The notes under the pieces are model-generated. The model worked only from the letters and a program-made list of their open reading frames with translations. It searched no databases and had not been told where the DNA came from. Positions 27,601 to 34,066 of a stretch of DNA of 34,066 nt are shown here, piece after piece. Origin of the DNA: Anoxybacillus sp. J5B_2022 (GTDB lineage Bacteria > Bacillota > Bacilli > Bacillales > Anoxybacillaceae); assembly GCF_026847645.1 (NCBI RefSeq), contig NZ_JAPSMC010000033.1, positions 1 to 34,066 on the forward strand, in the 5' to 3' direction. Numbering within the stretch: position 1 is the stretch's first letter; every line of letters starts with the position of its first letter. Position numbers and translations under genes: made by a program.

Positions 27601-27824
27601 TCGATGCTGTCGACCGTTAATGGCTCAAAATAGACGGCATCCGCATGAACGTCATCGGTCATAATCGTTGCAGGGTTGTTGTTGACTAAAATGACGCGGT
27701 ACCCTTCTTCCTTTAACGCAATGCACGCTTGGGTTCCGGAATAATCAAACTCGGCTGCTTGACCAATGACAATTGGTCCAGAACCGATGATTAAAATCGA
27801 ATGCAAGGATGAATCTTTAGGCAT
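24699..27824 (-). CDS. carB: Carbamoyl-phosphate synthase, large subunit (arginine-specific)
   Basis: CarB uses ammonia from CarA, bicarbonate and two ATP to make carbamoyl phosphate. The 1041 residues have the family's internal duplication. Two halves each open with a [17 protein letters not shown] / [17 protein letters not shown] motif and contain an ATP-grasp domain ([12 protein letters not shown] in the first, [12 protein letters not shown] in the second). A short C-terminal allosteric region follows. The start at 27824 overlaps the end of carA by 8 bases and has AAAGGAG upstream. Its place in the arg operon marks it as the arginine-specific enzyme; a separate pyrimidine copy (pyrAB) is expected elsewhere. 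Confidence 0.97.
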   Translation of the reverse strand: MPKDSSLHSILIIGSGPIVIGQAAEFDYSGTQACIALKEEGYRVILVNNNPATIMTDDVHADAVYFEPLTVDSIEKVIAKERPDGLLATFGGQTGLNLAFQLHEAGILEKYGVKLLGTPIEAIKRGEDREAFRALMYELNEPVLESEIVTNMEAAVAFAEKIGFPIIIRPAYTLGGSGGGIAETMEQFVALVEKGLAESPITQCLIERSVAGYKEIEYEVMRDHTDTCITVCNMENVDPVGVHTGDSIVVAPSQTLTDEEYHMLRSAAVKIISALGIIGGCNIQFALDPSSKNYYLIEVNPRVSRSSALASKATGYPIARIAAKLAVGYTLAELLNPVTKNTYASFEPALDYVVVKFPRLPFDKFPNGNRKLGTQMKATGEVMSIDRNMERAFQKAVHSLEGANNGLFLPELAEKTNDELKQLLIEKDDRRFFAILELFRRGETTETVHVLTKIDRFFLNSFYQLIALEQKAKETDLVNVDEPTLRLLKEKGFSDAFLANVWNVSEQNVREKRKQFGIIPSYKMVDTCAAEFHSETDYYYSTYFGEDERKRSDKEKVLIIGAGPIRIGQGIEFDYSSVHSVYALQAEGYETVLINNNPETVSTDFAVADRLYFEPLTLEDVLNVIEAEQIEKVVVQFGGQTAINLVKGLEEAGVTILGVSHDVIDQLEDRDRFYQLLEELEIPHVDGVMANDEQELIEKANMIGYPVLLRPSYVIGGKGMFIVDNEQQLQQLLQQPFLFTYPVLIDAYLSGKEAEVDVAADGTAILLPTVIEHVEKAGVHSGDSYAFLPAQTLTEEEKAKMKQYAEKIVQKLQFKGMMNIQYVIANGEVYVLEVNPRASRTVPIVSKITGIPLAQIATKLLLGKCLSELDIPTVADHIPYVVLKYPVFSMHKLPEVDPLVGPEMKSTGEGISIAKTVKEAAAKAFHAYLSKKAGAFEIYVDAKNDEIKPLLERMKQAKLTVVQDVPFTEWVKRKEALAFFNWQKNTESTEQRMIALSQQLLTFTEIETCELFLSALEVSDFSVCSIQEWLEQLNESKKVVI

Positions 27825-28887
27825 ACACTTTCGCTCCTTTATTTACCTTCTGCAAAAACTCATCGAAGATTTGGTTCGTGTCACTAGGTCCTGGATGCGC
27901 TTCAGGATGGTATTGCACCGATAAAATCGGCTTCTCACGGTGCACCATTCCTTCGACGGAACCGTCGTTGACGTTCGTAAAACGAACGATAAATGGCGTA
28001 TCAACTAAGCTTGCTTCGTTGACAACATAGCTATGATTTTGCGATGTCATGAGCACTTTCTTTTGGAACGAGTCATAAACCGGCTGATTGGCACCGCGAT
28101 GGCCAAAGCGAAGTTTTTCCGTGTTCGCTCCGTATGAAAGTGCGACAAGCTGATGTCCTAAACAAATCGCAAGCGTCGGATAACGATCAATGACCGCTCG
28201 AATAACGGGTAATTGGTGGGACAGCTGCTTCGGGTCCCCCGGTCCGTTCGATAGCACGATGCCATCCGGATGCAATGCTTCAATCGATGAAAGCGGCGTA
28301 TCATAAGGAACGACCGTTACTTTACAACCGCGAGCTAAAAGCGACTGCAAAATCGATTTTTTAAAACCAAAGTCGACGAGCACGATATGATATCTTCCGC
28401 TTCCGTACGTTTCCATCGTTTTCGTCGATACATCGCGAACCGGAAAGTGTTGTTCGTCCGTTTGCTCTAAGGCGCATTCTTCTGCCACTGTCAAAACCGC
28501 AGGCATCGTTCCTTGTGTACGAATTTCTTTGACGAGCGCCCGTGTGTCGACGTGCGTTAAGAGCGGAATATTCCATTGCTCTAAATATTGTTGCAAGCTA
28601 TATTTCGCTTCATAATGATATCCTTGCGCACTCGCTTCATAAACGATGACCGCTTGCACGTGCGGACGTTTGCTTTCAAAATCTTGTTCATTAATGCCGT
28701 AGTTGCCGATGAGCGGATACGTGAAAACAATGATTTGATTTTTATAAGACGGATCGGTCAATACTTCTTGATAGCCGGTCATGCCAGTAAAAAAAACAAC
28801 CTCTCCGCTCACTCCACCGTTTGGAAGCGCCGTGGCAAGCTGCCCTGTAAACGTTTTTCCGTTTGCTAAATGAAGATGCGCCTTCAT
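27817..28887 (-). CDS. carA: Carbamoyl-phosphate synthase, small (glutaminase) subunit
   Basis: CarA hydrolyses glutamine and channels ammonia to CarB. The 356 residues comprise the N-terminal CarA domain (GEVVFFTGMTGYQEVLTDPS) and a class I glutamine amidotransferase domain. The latter has the nucleophile Cys242 in AICLGHQ and His/Glu in VQYHPEAHPGPSD. The frame allows a GTG at 28896; GAGGTGGCGAAT is spaced for the ATG at 28887. The 72-base gap to argD is the longest inside this operon and holds two ARG boxes, pointing to a second regulated promoter. Confidence 0.96.
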   Translation of the reverse strand: MKAHLHLANGKTFTGQLATALPNGGVSGEVVFFTGMTGYQEVLTDPSYKNQIIVFTYPLIGNYGINEQDFESKRPHVQAVIVYEASAQGYHYEAKYSLQQYLEQWNIPLLTHVDTRALVKEIRTQGTMPAVLTVAEECALEQTDEQHFPVRDVSTKTMETYGSGRYHIVLVDFGFKKSILQSLLARGCKVTVVPYDTPLSSIEALHPDGIVLSNGPGDPKQLSHQLPVIRAVIDRYPTLAICLGHQLVALSYGANTEKLRFGHRGANQPVYDSFQKKVLMTSQNHSYVVNEASLVDTPFIVRFTNVNDGSVEGMVHREKPILSVQYHPEAHPGPSDTNQIFDEFLQKVNKGAKVYA

Positions 28888-28904
28888 ATTCGCCACCTCA
28901 TCAT

Positions 28905-28918
28905 CGAATTTTTATTAA
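28905..28918 (-). promoter_or_regulatory. ARG box 1 upstream of carA
   Basis: The minus strand reads TTAATAAAAATTCG, matching the ArgR/AhrC half-palindromic consensus TGAATAAAAATTCA at 12 of 14 positions. It is the promoter-proximal one of a pair spaced 20 bp apart. Confidence 0.6.
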
Positions 28919-28924
28919 CACGAA

Positions 28925-28938
28925 AGAATTTTTATACA
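28925..28938 (-). promoter_or_regulatory. ARG box 2 upstream of carA
   Basis: The minus strand reads TGTATAAAAATTCT, again 12 of 14 with the ARG-box consensus. Centre-to-centre distance to box 1 is 20 bp, about two helical turns, which suits a single ArgR hexamer. A TTGTAT/TAATAA promoter could overlap both. Confidence 0.6.
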
Positions 28939-28959
28939 ATCATTTCAATAAAGATACAG

Positions 28960-30123
28960 CTAGTTTTCATTAGCTGTCAGCAATTCACTCGTTATCACTT
29001 GTTTTAGAATCGCCACTGCCTCATCCAGTTCCGCTTGCGTCACAATGAGCGGCGGTAATAAACGAATGACGTTCGGTCCAGCCGTTAATACGAGCAGCCC
29101 TTTTTCATGGATCGCCGGAATAAGCTTTGCCACTTCCTCGTGACATTCAATGCCAACGAGCAACCCGAGGCCGCGCACTTCTTTCACAAATTCACTTTCG
29201 CTTAGCGCGTTTTGTAATTTTTGTGAAAAATAAGTCCCTTTCTCTTGTACTTCTTGTAAAAATTCCGGCTGAAAAATCACTTCCAACGTTGCTTTTGCTG
29301 CTGCCATCGCTAGCGGGTTACCACCAAAAGTAGAGCCATGCACACCGGCAGTAAACGAATCGCGCAAAAATGCTTTTCCGATCATCGCCCCAACTGGAAA
29401 TCCGCTTCCTAATCCTTTCGCGACCGTAATAATGTCCGGTTCAATCGCAAAATGTTGATAAGCAAACGCTTTTCCTGTTCGGCCGATTCCCGTTTGCACT
29501 TCGTCGACGATCAACAAGGCGCCGTATTGTTGGCAAAGCGTTGCGATTGTTTGCAAAAAGGGTTCGTTTGCTTTTCTAATTCCGCCTTCTCCTTGAACAA
29601 TTTCAAGCATAACGGCCGCTACTTGTTCATCCATCGCTTTTTCTAACGCCTCCGTATCGTTAAACGGAAGATGAACAAATTGTGGCAAAAGCGGTCCAAA
29701 CCCTTGATAAATTTTTTCTTGCCCAGTCGCCGACATCGTCGCAAACGTCCGGCCGTGAAACGATTGCTTAAACGTAATCACTTTATGACGCCCTGTATGT
29801 TTCCGCGCTAATTTTAATGCCGCTTCGTTCGCCTCTGCACCGCTGTTACAGAAAAATACGTAATCGCCACAGCTATTGGCAACGAGCAACTCAGCTACTT
29901 CTTCTTGTAATTCGTTTGTAAATAAATTAGATACGTGCCAAACGCGGTTTAATTGCGCCTCTAACGCCGCTTGAACGGCCGGATGACGATGGCCAAGGTT
30001 GCAAACGGCAATGCCGGAAACGAAATCTAAATATTGTTTGCCGTCTTTCGCAACGACTTTTGTTCCTTCCGCCGATTCAATGCTAATGTTCCAACGATTA
30101 TACGTAGGAAATAATGCTCCCAT
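28960..30123 (-). CDS. argD: N-acetylornithine aminotransferase
   Basis: ArgD transfers an amino group from glutamate to N-acetylglutamate semialdehyde. The 387-residue class III PLP enzyme has [15 protein letters not shown] (about 93-107), the PLP-aspartate in [12 protein letters not shown] and the Schiff-base lysine Lys236 in TVAKGLGSG. The ATG overlaps the argB stop codon by one base, preceded by GTGGGGGT. Fourth gene of the arginine operon. Confidence 0.97.
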   Translation of the reverse strand: MGALFPTYNRWNISIESAEGTKVVAKDGKQYLDFVSGIAVCNLGHRHPAVQAALEAQLNRVWHVSNLFTNELQEEVAELLVANSCGDYVFFCNSGAEANEAALKLARKHTGRHKVITFKQSFHGRTFATMSATGQEKIYQGFGPLLPQFVHLPFNDTEALEKAMDEQVAAVMLEIVQGEGGIRKANEPFLQTIATLCQQYGALLIVDEVQTGIGRTGKAFAYQHFAIEPDIITVAKGLGSGFPVGAMIGKAFLRDSFTAGVHGSTFGGNPLAMAAAKATLEVIFQPEFLQEVQEKGTYFSQKLQNALSESEFVKEVRGLGLLVGIECHEEVAKLIPAIHEKGLLVLTAGPNVIRLLPPLIVTQAELDEAVAILKQVITSELLTANEN

Positions 30124-30896
30124 TAATAGACCCCCACTTCTTTCCGAATGCTCGTTCCATATAATTGACCGTTTGCATAAAACGGTGTTTTCCCGCTGAC
30201 GATCATTACTTCTGCAAGTTCTTTCGACAACGCAGCAGCGGCTGCTTTTACTTTTGGAATCATCCCGCCTGTAATAATACCAGTTGCTATCATTTGCTCT
30301 ATTTCCGCTACCGTCGTTCGCTCAACGACCGCGCCATTTTGCAAAATGCCAGGAACATCGGTGACAAATAGTAACTGCTGCACGTTAAGCGCTTTTGCTA
30401 TCGCTCCTGCCGCAGTGTCCGCGTTGATGTTATACGTTTGCCCTGCTTCATCTACACCGAGCGGAGCGATGACAGGAATATAGCCAAATCGAAGCAACGT
30501 TTCTAAAAACGTGTCATTCACTTTCACGACTTTCCCAACATACCCAAGTTTCGTGAAATCGATCGGCGCGGCTTCTAAAAGATGCGCATCGACGCCGGAA
30601 ATACCGACTGCCGGCATTCCGTATTGCTGTAAAAGCCCGACGAGTAGTTTATTCACTTTTCCAGCCAAAATCATTTCCACCACTTCTAATACGTCTTTCG
30701 TCGTTTTCCGCAGCCCATCCACAAATTCGCTTGTTACGTTGAGCTTTTTTAACATCTGGCCGATTTCCGGGCCGCCCCCATGGACGAGGACGATCTTTTT
30801 TCCTTGGGCGTACATCGCCTGCAAACTTTCAAAAAACGATGGTGATAACTCGTTTAACACGCTGCCGCCGCATTTAATAACAATCGTTTCCCCCAC
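30123..30896 (-). CDS. argB: N-acetylglutamate kinase
   Basis: ArgB phosphorylates N-acetylglutamate, often the feedback-controlled step. The 257-residue protein shows the amino acid kinase motifs KCGGSVL (near residue 8), [10 protein letters not shown] and the C-terminal [10 protein letters not shown]. The open frame reaches an ATG at 30929, but that would overlap argJ. The Shine-Dalgarno AAAGGAGAGG is placed for the GTG at 30896, which gives the usual length, so I start there with a 13-base gap to argJ. Confidence 0.94.
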   Translation of the reverse strand: MGETIVIKCGGSVLNELSPSFFESLQAMYAQGKKIVLVHGGGPEIGQMLKKLNVTSEFVDGLRKTTKDVLEVVEMILAGKVNKLLVGLLQQYGMPAVGISGVDAHLLEAAPIDFTKLGYVGKVVKVNDTFLETLLRFGYIPVIAPLGVDEAGQTYNINADTAAGAIAKALNVQQLLFVTDVPGILQNGAVVERTTVAEIEQMIATGIITGGMIPKVKAAAAALSKELAEVMIVSGKTPFYANGQLYGTSIRKEVGVY

Positions 30897-30909
30897 GAAA
30901 ACCTCTCCT

Positions 30910-32139
30910 TTACGTGCGATAGCTTGCATTAATTTTGACGTAATCGTATGTCAAATCGCATCCCCACGCGATTCCTGTTCCGTTGCCAAGATGAAGATCT
31001 ACTTCAATCATAATTTCTTCGTTTTGTAAATAAGCGGTCGCTTCTGCTTCAGAAAATGGTTGCGGTTCGCTCATCTTTAACATGACAATCGGTCCTAGCG
31101 CAACATCAACGCAATCCGGATTGACGGTCGCTTCCGCGTGGCCAATCGCTCCGATAATCCGCCCCCAGTTGGCATCAGCGCCGTACACTGCGGTTTTCAC
31201 AAGGTTAGAACCGACAATTTTTTTCGCAATTCGCTTCGCTTCTTCGTCATTGACTGCACCACGGACGCGCACTTCGATAAGCTTCGTCGCTCCTTCTCCA
31301 TCTTTCGCAATTTGTTTTGCCAAGTCTTCACACGTTTGTTTTAGTGCCTGATAAAATTTCATCCATTCTGGATGTTGCGGTGTCAGTTCTTCGTTTCCGG
31401 CAAGACCGCTCGCCATGACGACAACCATATCGTTTGTCGATGTCTCCCCATCAACCGTAATTTGATTAAACGATACATCGGTAATGGAACGGAGCGCTTG
31501 TTGCAACGTGTCAGAAGCGATGTTTGCATCAGTTGTAATAAAGGCTAGCATCGTCGCCATATTCGGATGAATCATTCCTGACCCCTTCGCTGCTCCGCCG
31601 ACCGTCACCCTTTTTCCATCAATCGTCGTTTCGTAGCACGCTTGTTTCATCACCGTATCCGTCGTTAAAATGGCCGTTTGAAACGCGTGTGCTCCTTCTT
31701 CCGCAGCAACAGGTTGCAATTGCTTCATCCCCTCGCGAATTTTTTCCATCGGCAAAAACTCTCCGATGACGCCTGTCGAAGCGACTGCCACATAATGTGA
31801 CGGCAAGCCGAACTGCTGCGCGCATAACTCTCGCATTTCATATGCGTCTTTCAATCCTTGTTCACCGGTGCAAGCATTAGCACAGGCGCTATTGACGACA
31901 ACTGCCTGCAACTTTTGTTCCGCAGCAATGCTTTCTTGCGTCACTTTCAGCGGAGCCGCCTGGAAATGGCTTTGCGTATAAACGGCCGCACATGAAGCAG
32001 GCACGTCACAAACAATGACTCCTAAATCTTTTTTTGTATAACGCAACCCAGCGTGCACACCTGTTGCTTTAAACCCTTTTGGTGTGACAACCGTTCCATT
32101 CGCAATATAATACACTTCTTGCTCTTGCTTCGTTAACAT
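30910..32139 (-). CDS. argJ: Bifunctional ornithine acetyltransferase / N-acetylglutamate synthase
   Basis: ArgJ recycles the acetyl group from N-acetylornithine to glutamate, and in thermophilic bacilli it is often bifunctional, also using acetyl-CoA. The 409-residue precursor contains the oxyanion-hole STGVIG (121-126) and the self-cleavage site in KGSGMIHPNMATML. Cleavage before Thr196 would give alpha and beta chains, with Thr196 as nucleophile. The C-terminal GCDLTYDYVKINASYRT matches the family. GGAAGGGGATTAACA precedes the ATG at 32139; 20 extra upstream codons are ignored because they run into argC. No argA or argE is in the window, in line with the cyclic pathway. Confidence 0.96.
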   Translation of the reverse strand: MLTKQEQEVYYIANGTVVTPKGFKATGVHAGLRYTKKDLGVIVCDVPASCAAVYTQSHFQAAPLKVTQESIAAEQKLQAVVVNSACANACTGEQGLKDAYEMRELCAQQFGLPSHYVAVASTGVIGEFLPMEKIREGMKQLQPVAAEEGAHAFQTAILTTDTVMKQACYETTIDGKRVTVGGAAKGSGMIHPNMATMLAFITTDANIASDTLQQALRSITDVSFNQITVDGETSTNDMVVVMASGLAGNEELTPQHPEWMKFYQALKQTCEDLAKQIAKDGEGATKLIEVRVRGAVNDEEAKRIAKKIVGSNLVKTAVYGADANWGRIIGAIGHAEATVNPDCVDVALGPIVMLKMSEPQPFSEAEATAYLQNEEIMIEVDLHLGNGTGIAWGCDLTYDYVKINASYRT

Positions 32140-32153
32140 TGTTAATCCCCTTC

Positions 32154-33191
32154 CTATGGATAAATCGGCGCGAATAACAGCCCGCTCGTTTCGTTCCAAC
32201 CCATCATGACGTTGAAATTTTGAATCGCCTGCCCTGCTGCGCCTTTCACTAAATTATCAATGACAGATACGACCGTTACCCGTCCTGTCCGTTCGTCGTA
32301 AGCGATACCGATATCGCAATAGTTCGATCCGTACACTTCTTTCGTTGCAGGAAACTGTCCTGCTTTACGAATGCGGACAAAGGTGGAAGACGCATAACTT
32401 GTTTGATATAAATCTACGAGACTATCAACTGATAAATCGCGTTTTGCTTTCGCATAAATCGTCGCCATAATTCCGCGCGTCATCGGGACAAGATGGGTGC
32501 TAAACGTGATCGGTTGCATGTGCTCGTTCCAATCAGTGAGCATTTGCTCAATTTCTGGAATATGCTGATGGGCATTGACTTTATAAATTTTCAGATTTTC
32601 ATTGACTTCAGAAAAATGGGTGTTTAATGACGCTTGTCGTCCCGCTCCCGATACGCCTGACTTCGCATCAACGATGATCGAATCTTCTACCACTAGCCCA
32701 TTTTTCACAAGCGGCGCTAATCCAAGCAACGTTGCGGTCGGATAGCATCCTGGATTAGATAAAAGCTGTGCGCTCTGGATCGTTTCCCGATTCCATTCCG
32801 TCAGTCCGTATACCGCTCGTTGCAAATACTCGCTTTGCGCCGTTTGCCGTTTGTACCATTTTTCATATACTGTTCGGTCTTTCAACCGGAAATCACCGGA
32901 TAAATCAATGACTTTTATTCCTTGATCAATCAATGATGGCGCAAGTTCGCTTGACACTCCCGGCGGCGTCGCAAAAAAGACAACGTCACATGTCGAGGCG
33001 ATTTGCTCGATGTCCATTTTGCGCAACAACCACTCTTTCCTTTCCCCGACGTGCGGGAAGCTGTCGGAAAGAAGCACTCCGTCCTGCGATGAAGAATAGA
33101 CGAAGCAGTTGTTAACATATGGATGGTGCTGCAAAAACCGCAACAATTCAATTCCGCCGTACCCTGTTGCGCCAATGATTGCAATATTCAT
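32154..33191 (-). CDS. argC: N-acetyl-gamma-glutamyl-phosphate reductase
   Basis: ArgC reduces N-acetylglutamyl phosphate to the semialdehyde with NADPH. The 345 residues start with the dinucleotide-binding GATGYGGIELLR (7-18), with FFATPPGVSSE further on, and the catalytic Cys149 in SNPGCYPTA. A histidine in KVNAHQHIPEIEQ completes the active site. GGAGG lies 8 bases before the ATG. It is the first gene of the operon, with a promoter and two ARG boxes directly upstream. Confidence 0.97.
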   Translation of the reverse strand: MNIAIIGATGYGGIELLRFLQHHPYVNNCFVYSSSQDGVLLSDSFPHVGERKEWLLRKMDIEQIASTCDVVFFATPPGVSSELAPSLIDQGIKVIDLSGDFRLKDRTVYEKWYKRQTAQSEYLQRAVYGLTEWNRETIQSAQLLSNPGCYPTATLLGLAPLVKNGLVVEDSIIVDAKSGVSGAGRQASLNTHFSEVNENLKIYKVNAHQHIPEIEQMLTDWNEHMQPITFSTHLVPMTRGIMATIYAKAKRDLSVDSLVDLYQTSYASSTFVRIRKAGQFPATKEVYGSNYCDIGIAYDERTGRVTVVSVIDNLVKGAAGQAIQNFNVMMGWNETSGLLFAPIYP

Positions 33192-33231
33192 AATGTGCCT
33201 CCTCGACCTAATTCTCTTTCATGTAGTTATC

Positions 33232-33260
33232 ATTATAATACTGCATAAAAATAAAATCAA
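33232..33260 (-). promoter_or_regulatory. Sigma-A promoter of the arginine operon
   Basis: On the minus strand TTGATT (33255-33260) and TATAAT (33232-33237) are separated by 17 bases. An ARG box fills most of the spacer, so ArgR binding would block polymerase. Confidence 0.72.
33242..33255. promoter_or_regulatory. ARG box 1 of the argC operator
   Basis: TGCATAAAAATAAA matches the ARG-box consensus TGAATAAAAATTCA at 11 of 14 positions and lies between the -10 and -35 of the argC promoter. Confidence 0.5.
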
Positions 33261-33261
33261 A

Positions 33262-33275
33262 TGTATATTTAATTA
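33262..33275. promoter_or_regulatory. ARG box 2 of the argC operator
   Basis: TGTATATTTAATTA matches TGNATWWWWATTCA at 11 or more of 14. It starts exactly 20 bp from box 1, the same spacing as at carA. Confidence 0.5.
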
Positions 33276-33356
33276 TTTTTATTTTATTTCGTACATTTTG
33301 TTTTATTCCTTTCGTAATTTTCTAATATATAAATAGTAAAAATAGTAATAATCTCA

Positions 33357-33386
33357 TTGACTTTCCAGCGTTTTTTCGCTTAATAT
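33357..33386 (+). promoter_or_regulatory. Possible promoter of the CRP/FNR-type regulator
   Basis: TTGACT (33357-33362) is followed after 18 bases by TAATAT (33381-33386). The start would fall about 40 bases before the coding region. The rest of the 33192-33433 gap is AT-rich with the argC promoter and ARG boxes at its left. Confidence 0.45.
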
Positions 33387-33433
33387 CGATAATAGCTACT
33401 GCTTTTCGTAGTATTCGTAAAGGTGGTTGAGAT

Positions 33434-34066
33434 ATGGAAAATGGAGCAATGGAGCTTCAAGAGCTAGTGAATAAGGCGTATCGCCAGATGGAAATCAAAA
33501 AAGGAACGTATTTATTCCGCGAAGGCGAGCAAGCAGAGGAAGTGTATTACATTCAATCAGGGAAAATTCAAGTTAGTAAAATCGCGGCAGATGGGCAAGA
33601 ACTTTCGTTACGGATATGCAGCAAAGGGGATGTTGTCGGCGAGTTAATCCTTTTTTGTGAAGATGCGAGATATCTTTTAAATGCAAAAGTGATCGAAGAC
33701 GGAATCGTTGCCTGTATTAAACGCGAGGTGTTAGAAAAAAGCTTGCTCGAAAATAGCAAATTAGCGCTTGAGTTTATGAAGTGGATGAGCGATCATTTTC
33801 GAAAAACCCAGACGAAATTTCGCGACCTCGTCCTGCACGGAAAAAAAGGGGCGTTATATTCAACACTCATTCGCATGTGCAACAGCTATGGGGTCATGAA
33901 AGAGGACGGCATTTTCATTAATTTGCATTTAACGAATCAAGATCTTGCAAACTTTTGTGGTACCTCTCGTGAAGTTGTCAATCGCTTATTGAACGATCTC
34001 CGTAAACAAGAAATCATTTCAATCAAAAATGGAAAAATTAAAGTGCTTAACTTAGCTTATTTACGA
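33434..34066 (+). CDS. CRP/FNR-family transcriptional regulator, truncated by window end
   Basis: The frame is open to the last base, giving 211 residues without a stop; full members have about 220-240. The N-terminal part is a cyclic-nucleotide-binding-like beta roll (GTYLFREGEQAEEVYYIQSGKIQVSK, then GDVVGELILF). A dimerisation helix and a winged helix-turn-helix follow (LTNQDLANFCGTSREVVNRLLNDLRKQEII). There is no FNR-type cysteine cluster in the visible part, so oxygen sensing by iron-sulfur is not indicated. AGGTGG precedes the ATG. It is divergent from the arginine operon; ArcR of B. licheniformis, an arginine-catabolism regulator of this family, is one possible relative, unproven. Confidence 0.85.
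   Translation, partial: MENGAMELQELVNKAYRQMEIKKGTYLFREGEQAEEVYYIQSGKIQVSKIAADGQELSLRICSKGDVVGELILFCEDARYLLNAKVIEDGIVACIKREVLEKSLLENSKLALEFMKWMSDHFRKTQTKFRDLVLHGKKGALYSTLIRMCNSYGVMKEDGIFINLHLTNQDLANFCGTSREVVNRLLNDLRKQEIISIKNGKIKVLNLAYLR

Noticed and set aside
30897-30929. Upstream ATG start of argB
   Set aside because: It would overlap argJ by 20 bases, while the GTG at 30896 has the strong Shine-Dalgarno and gives the usual length.
30511-31029. Open frame of 172 codons on the plus strand across argB and argJ
   Set aside because: It is antisense across two conserved genes, with no start signal and no recognisable domain.

Overview
The window is a stretch of ordinary, well-conserved chromosome from a Gram-positive Bacillaceae bacterium. 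Protein families, strong AGGAGG-type ribosome binding sites, frequent TTG/GTG starts, a T-box leader and FapR, CtsR and ArgR-type operators all point there. Gene order closely follows the argC-to-pepF (yjbG) region of Bacillus subtilis, read here in reverse. A ClpB gene, which B. subtilis 168 lacks, together with moderate GC and a thermophile-typical IS200/IS605-like end, suggests the Anoxybacillus/Parageobacillus/Geobacillus group. The genus is an inference, not a measurement.

Layout from left to right. Positions 1-5700 hold the tail of an unknown membrane protein, then pepF (oligopeptidase F), coiA (competence), cls (cardiolipin synthase) and mecA (ClpCP adaptor). Positions 5860-7430 hold yjbE (TerC family), a mobile-element end remnant, spx (thiol-stress regulator) and a small unknown membrane protein. 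Positions 7550-13150 hold a complete oligopeptide ABC importer operon, oppA-B-C-D-F. Positions 13154-13964 are a long non-coding control region with the opp promoter, cre-like and CodY-like sites on one side, and a tryptophan T-box leader for trpS on the other. Positions 13965-16900 hold trpS, yjbA (UPF0736), a small membrane protein and the putative metalloprotease yjaZ. Positions 16980-19200 hold fabH-fabF under a FapR-like operator. Positions 19360-23650 hold a small unknown protein, a hydrolase-like protein without the usual serine, yjzD, clpB with a CtsR operator, and yjzC. Positions 23755-33191 hold a seven-gene arginine operon, argC-argJ-argB-argD-carA-carB-argF, with paired ARG boxes in front of both argC and carA. 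The window ends in a divergent, truncated CRP/FNR-family regulator.

Several neighbours are functionally linked. MecA, Spx and YjbE sit together as in B. subtilis; MecA and Spx both belong to the Clp proteolysis/stress network, and ClpB adds a disaggregase. PepF and Opp both handle peptides, PepF cleaving them and Opp importing them. The seven arg/car genes supply ornithine, carbamoyl phosphate and citrulline for arginine synthesis; argG and argH are not in the window.

I found no CRISPR array, rRNA, tRNA, intact transposon, prophage or defence system, and no convincing candidate for a wholly new system. The most useful leads are regulatory or small: the IS-end remnant, the 36-bp palindrome between oppA and oppB, the layered opp control region, the doubled ARG-box pairs, the altered nucleophile elbow in the hydrolase-like protein, and the unnamed small proteins.
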